Notes under the pieces: model-generated
Databases searched by the model: none
Told to the model about the DNA's origin: nothing
What the model saw: the letters and a program-made list of their open reading frames with translations, nothing else
Shown: positions 29,912 through 39,300 of the stretch, one piece after another
Layout of the letters: every line of letters begins with the position of its first letter
Position numbering within the stretch: the first letter of the stretch is position 1
Translations under genes and position numbers: made by a program
Assembly (NCBI GenBank): GCA_034696485.1
Contig: JAQIWT010000055.1
Location: 1 to 43,833, forward strand
DNA: 43,833 nucleotides
Direction: 5' to 3'
Source of the DNA: Isohypsibius dastychi
Taxonomy: Eukaryota; Tardigrada; Eutardigrada; Parachela; Isohypsibiidae

Positions 29912-32720
29912 ATGGAATCTCCGAGTGATGATGAGCAATCCAGTGTCAAAGGTAAGAACAAATAAAACTCAGTTCCGGTATGAGGCCAGAATTTCCAGCC
30001 GAGTTTTCCGTGGTCGATCAAGAAACTATCTGGAAGAAATATGCTTTTGAGAGCTGAAAATTATGACCACCAGAAAGGAACTTTGTACTGGTACATATTT
30101 CATCTGACTAAATATTTCAGCAAAACCGGAAAACAATATGTCTTACTCTTAATATTCTTAATACTAAATTAAGTTTGTAAGAATTGTTTGTAAGAATATT
30201 AAGATGATTTGATTTGAAGTATTCCATTTCTGCTCACCTAAATCAAACTCAGAAAAGTTCAATATCCAGCAGAATCGGCTGGCTCGGCATCTGGATGCAT
30301 TTATCGGCGACTTCCGGTTGCCGTTTATATCGTTTTGGCGCGGGCATTTTTTCGCTGTCCTGCTTTCTCTTTTCTTGAAATCCAAGTTCTAGTGCATCAA
30401 AATCTTCCATCGATAAATCCTGCGTCAAAAACGGGTCGGATTCTGCGGAAGAGGAGAATAAACTTTCTGGACTTGGCATCGGAACCGGAAGCGGCTGAGC
30501 ACAGGGAATATCGGGGAATGACTTGTTTCCAGATCCGGAAGATTTCGGGATTGAATTCTGCGAGGATTTACGAATGCTCTGCGAATCAGGCTGACTCTGT
30601 GAATTCGTAAAATTTAATCGAGCGTCCGATGAGAACAGTTCCAAAGTCTCCGATGAGGAAGTGATGATTCTGGCTAAAACAACCACATCAGAATATAAGC
30701 TCAAGTCGTGGATTTTGAATATCATTCTTACGTGCTGTCTGAGATTTCCCAGCAGATTCAGTCAGATTCCGTCGAGGGGCAATATTTTTCAAAATAGGAC
30801 TCCAGTCATTGTCATTTGCATACGCTTCTCTGGCCTTTTCTCGTTCGATTTCCTGAAGTCTTTGGTCTTCCAGTCCAAGCAGATCCATTCCACGAAAAAC
30901 AGCCTCGTCGCCAGTGCCCATTTTATCCTGGATGAGATTCTCGATGGCTCCGAAAATGCCATTGTCGAAAGATTTGAGGTAAGCGTCTCGTTGCTGCTGG
31001 TAGATCACGGCGGGATTCAGGTGGAATTTCAGTACGTTTTCCGCCAAGGCTTTATGACCTTCTCTGGTCAGTTTCCGAGGCGGACCATCCATCACGGAAA
31101 TTTCAATAATTGTTAAAAAAAATCAGGATCAGTTCGATTTTCAGGCTTCGCTCGACAATCTGATCTTCCTTCGGCTCGAGGCTTTTGGTCCAACTCGACA
31201 TTTATCAAAGAGGTCACAAATTCGAAATTCCTGAATGATACGACAAATGAACAATTGGAGTGGGGCTGAATTAAAAATTTCGTTCGAAATCGAAAATAAA
31301 CAAAGCAGGAAATTTTTACTATTATTGATTGGACTTCATTTTGATTGATTGTCTTTAGCGTCAATTGCGGGACAACATTTGTTCGATGACCCGCTTACCC
31401 GTTCTGTTGCTAGTTCCACTTGGTTGCAAAGTTAATTAATTTAGTGAGCTCTTTCTTTGCCGTACGGTTCAGTTAATGAAAGAATGAAAGAACATTCAGG
31501 AAGCGCATTTTCGAAACAGTATTGCAGTATTTAATAAAGTTTATTTAGGTGGCATTCCTCTGGACCTCTCAAAATCTCCTCAAGAACCAGCTGAGGTCTC
31601 CACCCCCGAGTACGATGGTCAGGTACCCGCGACGTGCGGGGCCAGACAGTTGAGCAAGCTGAAACGGTTCTTCACCACCATTCAACGACAAGCTTTAGAC
31701 CAATCCACTCAAATGGGAGAAAAAGTTTGGCACGCCACCTGGGCCCTGGTCGTAAGCTCTTGCCATTTCTCTCAATATAAAAGGTCATGGGGTTACATTT
31801 TGATTTTCCGCAGAATAGACTGATCACTCCAGAGCAGTTCTATCACGAACTTTATGAAAAAGACACTTTCCCGTTGAAGCCGTTTATCGTGGAGTTCCTG
31901 AGAGCCAACCTTCCGTATCTGCAGCGTGAACTATTCGTACACAAGCAAGGAATGCAAAATCCAATTGAAAAAGTCAAGGACCATATCGACATTCAGTCAT
32001 CTGCCCAATTACGGATGGGATTTAGTGCCTTTACCAAACCACATAATCAAAGGTTTGCTTCGTGAGATCAAATCGATCTGAAAAAGATTTGTAGCTTCGC
32101 TGCCTTGCAGTCATGAGTTCGCAACAACCTGTGGAAAACACTGGCAGGTTGCTTCGATGGGTCCCCAACAAAGAGCTTCATGGATCTGCAATTTTGAAGA
32201 ACAGCGAAGACTGGCCGAGTCTGAAGGTTCTTCCATTTTGGAAAAGGAACGACTTTGGCGAGTGAAGACGATTTTTTCTTCAGATACATTTGGGTTTCCG
32301 GCGGCCGAGACAATATACTCCAATCTGGAGAAAAGTATCGCAGTTCAGAGAGCAGTACTTGCGTCCATAGAACGACAACTGGCGGAGAGCAAGCAGGAAA
32401 TTATGGCAATGTGTTCGAGAAGCGGAAGTGATGTTAATCGTCAAAGCAGCAAAGGATGGAAAAAAGTGTCGAAGGCTCTGAACAACTACATCGACGAAAT
32501 CGGTGCCCAATACACTATTTGCATGATGAGCTGTTTAGTTAAAGTATTTGTTTTGAAATTTCTAGGTAAAGCCGAACAGCATTTCAGGAGCACCTTAAGC
32601 GGACTCCAGCCAGTCTCCTCGTCGTTGGACCAGATAGTCTCCGCAGTTTTTGCCCAAGAAAGGCAGCTTGCCGAAGATATCAAGGGAAAGCTCCAGCTAT
32701 ATTTTACACAAGAATCTTAG
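29912..32720 (+). CDS. ETO/MTG/Nervy-family transcriptional corepressor, lacking MYND
   Basis: Proposed exons 29912-29951, 31549-31751, 31814-32061, 32111-32502, 32566-32720 (345 residues). Exon 1 (MESPSDDEQSSVK) joins in phase 1 across a 1.6-kb intron. Near the N-terminus PLDLSK is a CtBP-binding PxDLS motif. Residues about 50-130 form the NHR1/TAFH domain (QLSKLKRFFTTIQRQ, TFPLKPFIVEFLRANLPYLQ, RELF), close to RUNX1T1 and Nervy rather than TAF4. A later helical segment (SNLEKSIAVQRAVLASIERQ) weakly resembles NHR2. No Cys/His MYND finger follows. The 5' part of exon 4 and the 63-nt intron 32503-32565 are uncertain because both readings stay in frame. If translation stops at 32063 the protein is only 164 residues. 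Role: adaptor recruiting CtBP/NCoR/HDAC to DNA-bound factors. Confidence 0.75.
30249..31092 (-). CDS. Unrecognised two-exon gene nested in the MTG intron
   Basis: Exons 31092-30732 and 30673-30249 (minus strand, 58-nt intron) encode 261 residues. The N-terminal 100 residues are predicted helical (PRKLTREGHKALAENVLKFH, AYLKSFDNGIFGAIENLIQD, LLGLEDQRLQEIEREKAREA). The C-terminal part is Ser/Pro/Gln-rich with an acidic SMEDFDALELGF patch and basic KRYKRQ, which suggests a nuclear regulatory protein. The helical part is faintly like BOD1/Shg1 (COMPASS) domains, too weakly to assign. Start is the ATG at 31092; the longer ORF begins with GTG. The gene lies wholly inside intron 1 of the plus-strand MTG gene. 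Confidence 0.72.
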
Positions 32721-33201
32721 ATTGATGTGGGCGGAATTTCATTTAGCACCGGAATAGAATGTATTGGTTGCTACCGGCTTGAAATGTACCTACGTAAGAA
32801 CCGGAAGTAATAGTGGTGGGCAGTGCGCTCTTCTCTCTTTTTGGAATCGAATTTTCTTATTCGAGTCAACAAGAATTCGAGATCATGTATTCATAACAAC
32901 TCCGCTCCCCGGAACCCGGATTGTTGTTTTCAACGGCAAATGGCAGAGCTAGTTCGCTCGGCCACTCCACGAGCTTAGCTATGATAGCTGACTGACGTAG
33001 AATATCTATGCTGGGGAGGGGGGAGGGTATTGTGTGTTTGCCCTCTTAAATGCGCATTGTACAATTGCGGCGGTTGCAGACGCCAAAACGGGGACGGATG
33101 GATGGTGGGGGTAGGCTACCAGAAAAGAGCTTCCTACGCCTTTGGAACTGACTAGCGAGTAAACTGGGATTATTCCGTTTCTGTGGTTATATCCCCACGC
33201 C
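32721..33201. other. Intergenic region upstream of the LEA gene
   Basis: No ORF of interest. It contains an exact ETS-type ACCGGAAGT (32800-32808) and G-rich runs (about 33010-33028 and 33090-33112). It probably includes LEA promoter elements. Confidence 0.4.
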
Positions 33202-33209
33202 TATTTAAG
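33202..33209 (+). promoter_or_regulatory. TATA box for the LEA gene
   Basis: TATTTAAG followed about 25-30 nt later by CTCATCCG (initiator-like TCAT near 33229). Leader to the ATG at 33321 would be ~90 nt. Confidence 0.6.
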
Positions 33210-33320
33210 CAGCCACACTCATCCGCATTTTCCATTCTAAAAACTGTTCGGAAGCAAATTTGATAAACTTTTACGTTTATTTATCGAAATTCATCTTTCT
33301 GCAATCCATCTATCCCGAAA

Positions 33321-34550
33321 ATGTTCGTCGCTCGATCCATTGCCCGCACAACGTATCAGATCGCCAGTGTCTCAGCCCGGAATGCTGCCATCTCCAATGG
33401 GGCGCCATCCCAACAGCTGATCTTGTCTGCTAGCTTCGTAACTGCAAATCCAAGATATGCTGGAGAATGGGACAAGGCTAAAGGAGAAGCTAAGGATTTG
33501 AAGGTAAGCTGTTTGCTCCGGGACCGGAAAGAATCGTTTTCCCTGGGAAATTCAAGAAGTTGCTTTGTTCGAAGTTTCTGACTTGCATCGCTTGTTTTGG
33601 GAATTCAATTCTTGAAGAGGATAAGGGTCATTGTTTTGTGCGACGATTGCTTGAGTATTTTGACTAGGAAGTTTGGGAGAGATTTCGATTTGGTTTGAAA
33701 TTCATTTCCGGTCAAAGTCGTCCCTCCTTATTTTCCATCGTTTCCAGTTGTGGACTTATGGCTCATTTTTTGTCCTTTGATTTGCAGAACCAAGCTTCAA
33801 GAGCAGCTGAGCAAGTCAAGGACAAAGCCGCTGGAGCTTTCGAAAAAGCGAAGGATGGCGCAAAGGAAGCTGCCAACGATTTGAAACGAAGTGCCAGTCG
33901 CGAATTCGACTATGGAAAAAACCAAGCCGGAGCAGCAGCCTCGAAGGCAAAGGTACATCTTATGAACATTGGGTTTTGTAGTTCTTCTCTCCGTGAATTT
34001 GAGAGAACAGATTTTGTCTGTGGGCAGTTATTTCATTCCGTAACTTTATACGTATTCTTTTCTTCTGTCGTGGTTATTAACCGTCTGGTTAACCGTACTC
34101 GTTTTGAAGGGTGAAGCCAAAGATCTCAAGCATAAAGCAGCGGATGCAGTGGAAGGTGCCAAGGACGCAGCTGCAAACGCTTGGGAGAAAGTCAAGGACA
34201 CCGCCCAGGATGCAAAGCGTGAAGTCCAGCGTCCCGGTGGATTAGGTGATAAAGCCGCCAATGCATGGGAAAACGTCAAGGAGAAAGTTTCAGAAGTTGC
34301 ATCTGAAGTGAAACATAAAGCTGAGGACTTGAAAGATAAAGCAGCGGAGAAAATTCATGAAGCCACTGAACCGTACGTCATTTCCGGTTTGCGTTTGCTT
34401 GGATTATATTTGAAGGTGTCTTATTTTTGCAGAGCTGATAAATCTCGATCTGGTTCGCGATCAGGATCTCAGGAGCGTCCCAGTCAGGATCAGTACAAGC
34501 AGCAATATGGCGAGCCTTCGAAGAATAAAGATCCGAAGAAGATGCACTAG
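33321..34550 (+). CDS. Mitochondrial group-3 LEA protein (LEAM-like)
   Basis: Four exons (33321-33503, 33788-33952, 34110-34372, 34433-34550) give 242 residues. The N-terminus (MFVARSIARTTYQIASVSAR) has Arg, Ser and no acidic residues, a typical mitochondrial presequence. The rest is hydrophilic, Ala/Lys/Glu/Asp-rich with 11-mer-like repeats such as AAEQVKDKAAGAFEKAKDGA and NAWEKVKDTAQDAK / NAWENVKEKVSEVASEVK, which is the group-3 LEA pattern. The last 40 residues are disordered, Ser/Gln/Lys-rich. Such proteins are unfolded in water, fold into amphipathic helices on drying and protect the matrix or inner membrane. The closest family I recall is tardigrade LEAM. An apolipoprotein-like helical protein is the alternative; the presequence argues against that. 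A TATA box lies at 33202. Confidence 0.88.
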
Positions 34551-35337
34551 AATTGCTGCTGTATTTATTCCGCTTAATCTTCATTGACAACGTGATACCA
34601 TTTTGAGTAAACTTTGTGAAATAGTTTCCCCGTTCATCAGATCATTTTGTTCCGCTTATTTGTAAATGAATATAATATGTGAAACCAACCCAATTTTGTG
34701 GGATTTAAATGACTTGTCGGAATTCCCGTTCTCGGAAGTGGCCGCATACAACAACAGTTGTCTATTGCATTTCTCAACAGTTCTTGACTTTTTATGATCG
34801 GTTACCGGTCGAGTCGATTGGCCCGCTCCGTCATTCGGAAATGGACCGGAAGTTGAGTTGGTACCTTGAACATGCATTCGGAGACTTGGTCATATAAACC
34901 ACACATGAAAACGAAGATCAAATTTAGATATGTATTGCCCGAAATATTTCGATGTCATGCAGTCATATAGTGTTCCCGCATCCGGTCAGGATGAAGACCG
35001 ATATACTTCTTTCAGCCTGGCTTGTTTGTAAAATGTGTGTAGCGAATTTTATGTATTTCTTTGTAACGAAATGCTTTTTAGAAACTCGGAAATTTGAAGG
35101 TGAACGAAACTTCTCAAGACTTTCGTCTGAAGACCGAAAATGCATTGCTCCATTTTTCACGGTCATCGTCGTCTCCGATGAACTTGCCAACACCAAATGG
35201 TTTTCGCTGAAGGTTGCTGTGTTCGCGCAGTTCAAGATCACAAGCAAACATCCACTTTTTGAAATCATTTCTTGTTGATTGAAGAAATACTTATTCGAAC
35301 CTTGTCCTACGTTTTGAGAAATATCTACGCCGAAATC
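34551..35337. other. Intergenic between LEA and glycine-rich genes
   Basis: LEA 3' UTR on the left; no AATAAA within 100 nt. An open frame at 34952-35278 (+) overlaps an opposing one and has no family features, so it is not called. Confidence 0.4.
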
Positions 35338-35772
35338 ATGCGACTTCAGATCGTGACCTTTCCGTTACTGTGTAAGTAGTACCCTTTAGTTGTTCGGAAT
35401 CTGAGCCTGGAATTGATGTCGATATTAGTACCCAACAGTATTATTCATTTCCACGACCCCTTTTTTGCAGGTCTCCTTGGCATTTTTAGTCCGGCATTTG
35501 CCGGATTTGGGGGTGGAGGATTTGGCAGTGGCGGATTCGGCGGTGGGTTCTACGGTGGCGGACTCGGATTCGGTGGAATTGGTGGACTAGGGTTTGGCGG
35601 ACTTGGTTTCGGTTTTCCTTTTTTCCCTGTGATCAACCCATATATCGGTCTGAATTTTGGTGGACATGAGTCAAAATACGGCAGCTACGGATATTACAAT
35701 GGCGATTATGATGGACCTGTTTCCACTCCTTCTTACGATTCTTATGGTGGCGACTCTTCCTATAAAAGATGA
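35338..35772 (+). CDS. Glycine-rich secreted protein
   Basis: Two exons (35338-35371, 35471-35772), phase-1 intron of 99 nt, 111 residues. The signal peptide MRLQIVTFPLLCLLGIFSPA(FA) spans the intron. The mature N-half is Gly/Phe repeats (GFGGGGFGSGGFGGGFYGGG), then a Pro/Phe patch, then a Gly/Tyr/Ser/Asp tail (SKYGSYGYYNGDYDGP). This composition is usual for cuticular, adhesive or silk-like structural proteins and for some antimicrobial glycine-rich peptides. No conserved domain. The split signal peptide parallels the gene at 25251. Confidence 0.78.
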
Positions 35773-36333
35773 AAATATCCTATTTATTTGAGATGAAATT
35801 TGTTATTTATGTGTCCTGATTTATAAGGAAGAATTTTAGCTATTTTTGCTGGATGGTAATTTGCATCGGTAAATGGTATCCCAGTGCACGTCTTGTGCAG
35901 GAGCTTGGCCGTGCACCCTGTGCGGCTGCGTATGCGTCATGGTGGGCGTAGGGCTGTTACGCTTGAGCGCGCGGGTTTGAAGAGACAGGGGAGGTGAGAT
36001 GCGTCGTCCCGTATGCGTTTTACCGTAGCCGTATTTCTTTGCACTCGTGACACCGTGGTGAGTCAGCTGGGATGACAAATGCAAACAGTTGCAGCTTACG
36101 TAGCACGGTAGACGAAACAGGCAGGGGGCCTACAGTATATCAGAGTTTGAAATCCGTAACATCAAGTTCTTTCGGGCCAGGCATACATTTTCGCTCGCTC
36201 ATATCTTTCTTTCTGGCCGGAATTTCTAATTTGCTTCTGGCGCTGTTGTTTTCTCACCTGACAATCGTCATCTCTGGCGATATCGTACAATAGGATCTTT
36301 GAAAACACGGAGGAGGACCAACTTGATACGAAA
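35773..36333. other. Intergenic / ALIX upstream region
   Basis: A relatively CpG-rich stretch (about 35880-36060) with several GCGT/ACGC words precedes the ALIX start, possibly a TATA-less promoter. The ORF on its minus strand (35836-36084) has no domain. ALIX leader is the last 50-100 bp. Confidence 0.4.
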
Positions 36334-39300
36334 ATGGTCGACAAATGTTTTATCACAATTCCGACGAAACCGACGGTGGAAACTATTTTGGCCAGGCCAT
36401 TAGCCAACGCCATCTCTTCCGTCTATGCCGGAGATCATTCTCAGGATGTCCAGGCTGCGTTGGAGGAATTGGACAAATTGAGGAAGAATGCCGTTTGTCG
36501 TGTTCTTGATCGTCATGAGTCATCATTGGAAGTTCTTTACAAGTAAGTTCTAAGTTCTGCTGTGCAAAACGGTAATATTGTGTGTAGACGTATTGAAAAA
36601 TGTGAAATCCAGGTGGTGAGCCACCCTCCCAGACCTCCTTCCGGGTTCCCTGATTCTGTCCCTTTTTCGTGTTGATAAGGGGAGGAATGCGTCATGAGTG
36701 ATGATTGTAATTATACGAGTGGAAAAATACTCGATGCTTTTGTTTGTTTATACAGTTATCAGCAATCTGAGCTGATCCGCCGCCAGTCGCGGGTTTACTC
36801 TGCGAGCGTTTCGGGAAAGAATCTCTCATGTTGTCAAACATAGTTCAGACAATCTGCGTTTCATGTCTGTGATTTCTGCTAGAAAACCAAAATTTAGGGA
36901 AAATGTACTGTTCTTAAGAAAGTCGGTTTGAAATAGTGAAGACGAATAGTACTCGAGCAAAACTCATTTCCGGCGGAAATATACCTTTTTAAATAATTCC
37001 GGTCAGTTTGTACCGAAATGGTTTTGGAAAGCGATTAATAAATATGAGACTTTCAATTTCCGTTTCTGTTCTTCCCGGTATATTGTTATATTCATCTAAA
37101 CCATGTTTTTTTATTTTAGATATTACGACCAGCTGCATTCGTTGGAAGCAAAAATACCCTCGGCAGAACATCAAATACCTTTTAAATGGAAGGACGCATT
37201 CGACAAAGGTGGATTATTTGTGGGTCGGATGTCACTGAGTAAGTTGAATTTGTCGGATTAAAAAGTCACGAGATTCGTCAACGAGGCAATAAAATGAAAC
37301 ACTTTTGACTTTGTTGTTTTGCTAAGCTTTGGGGAAACTTATGTCTTTTTTCAGCGCAAGCTTCATTGGGCTTCGAGAAATTATGTGTGATGTTCAATAT
37401 CGGTGCCATGCTGAGCCAGATTGGCGCAAATCAGAATGTGGAGTTTGACGATGGATTGAAGATCGCGACGAAATATTTCCAGCAGGCTGCTGGAGTTTAT
37501 CATTATATCAAAGATCATGTCTTGGCGGCTATTCAGCAGGAACCGACCCCGGATTTGTATCCCGATACTCTCAATGCACTGATCACACTCATGACTGCAC
37601 AGGCGCAGGAAGTGCTCTTCATGAAAGCGGCAAAAGGTAAGGGGAACCGGAAATGGAATCTCTTTGGAAGACTTAGATTTCGACCAATACTAAAAATCGA
37701 AACTCGATCTCTTATTGAAAACACTCTGGATTTCCAGTTATATTTTGTTTCGATTTATAATCTGACACAAAATGAAGTGTTGGAAAAGCGTCAGTTTTTT
37801 CTGCCGGAAATTTTTCGAGAAAATATTTAAATAATTACTGATACGGGCTTTCCCGTGATTTCGGTATGTTTATTTTCAAAATTGTTTTCAGCGGCTGTAA
37901 AAATAAAATAACATTTTTGCTTTTCCAGACACGGTGTTTTTTTCGATTGGCAATCTGTTTTATTTTACAGATTTTTTTTTGCAGAGAAAATGAAGGATGC
38001 GGTTGTCGCGAAAGTCGCTGCTCAAACTGAGGATTATTACGCTGAGGCCATGAAGCTGATGCAGCGGGATAATATTCGAATGTGCTGGGAGAAGGTTTGT
38101 TCATTGGACTTCCGGTTGACCGGAAATGAATGTAATTTTGTTTCTAATTGTACCTTGTTTCTCTGATTAGGATTGGTTATCAATTGTTGCTGCCAAACAA
38201 GCCGGATATCACGCCATCGCCGAATACTACCAAGCTCTAGTCCATAAAGCCAACAAGGAAGTCGGGGAAGAACTGGCACGTCTGAAGGTGAGAGAGACTG
38301 TAGTCCGTGTTGATTTTGGCTTTACGGTTGACTGGGTTTTTGAATGAGTGTGTCATCGGTTGGTTTCTTTGTCATGTTATTTGTTTATTCCAGGCTGCCA
38401 CTGAACTGATGCAGGCCGCTCGCAAACGCTTCGACACGCCATCCTTTCCTTTCAAGTATGCGGAAACTATTATTCAGCGTGACTTTGAGGCCGCGAGAAA
38501 GGACAACGACTTTATCTATCATGCCCGTATTCCTGATATTAAAAGCCTCCCACCAATTGGGCGCGCTCCTCTTGCCAAACCCATGCCGCCGCAGTTCCCG
38601 CTCTCCGATAAATTTGTTGGTAGGTTGAAGATAGTTTTTGGTCAATTGCGGCTTAGGGTAAATTTAATTTATGGTTCGCGATTTGTTCAAAGGGCTTCGT
38701 GACCAAGATAGAAAATGCAATTTCTCTTTTGCAGATTTTTTTCTATGTTTTATTATTCCACGCAGAAAATTTTCCCAGAATTTTATCGGAAAATTGAATT
38801 AGTCGTGAATTTTTTTTCAAAAACTGAATTTTTAAAGACGTTCTTGGTGGTTTTTCTGATCTTTCATCAAAAGTCGGTTATTTTCTCTTGCTCTTGTCCC
38901 TTCAAATCAAGATGTGAAATTCGGTTCTCGTACTTCGAGCTTTATTCAGCGTTTAGCTTGGTTTCCAGAGTTTTCAGTCCGTTATTTTCAACTGTGTTTT
39001 TTTGTTTCACAGATTTGTTTGGAGCTTTGGTTCCGGTTGCGATTCAACAAGCCGTTTCCGCTCACAACACGCGGAAATCTGAGCTGGTCAATCGCGAAGT
39101 GGCCAACGTTCGAGAACAAACTCAGCTCATGAATGCGTAAGACCAACTCTCATGTATCATGATTAATTTGATACTCAGTTCAAAATTATTTGGTAGACTT
39201 CTGGCATCGCTGAATTTACCGGCTGCCATTGAGGATACTTCCGGTGTGGATGTTCCGGAAAGTGTAAAACAAAAGGCTGCCAATATTAAACAGGAAGGTG

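Noticed and set aside
32113-32265. Alternative frame starting MSSQQPVENTGRLLRWVPNK in MTG exon 4
   Set aside because: It looks protein-like and follows an acceptor, but it ends at a TGA, and I found no donor that carries it in phase into the following coding segment. It is kept only as a doubt about exon 4.
34952-35278. 108-residue ORF with an overlapping 101-residue ORF on the other strand
   Set aside because: No family features, no splice context, no promoter or poly(A) signal; probably chance open frames.
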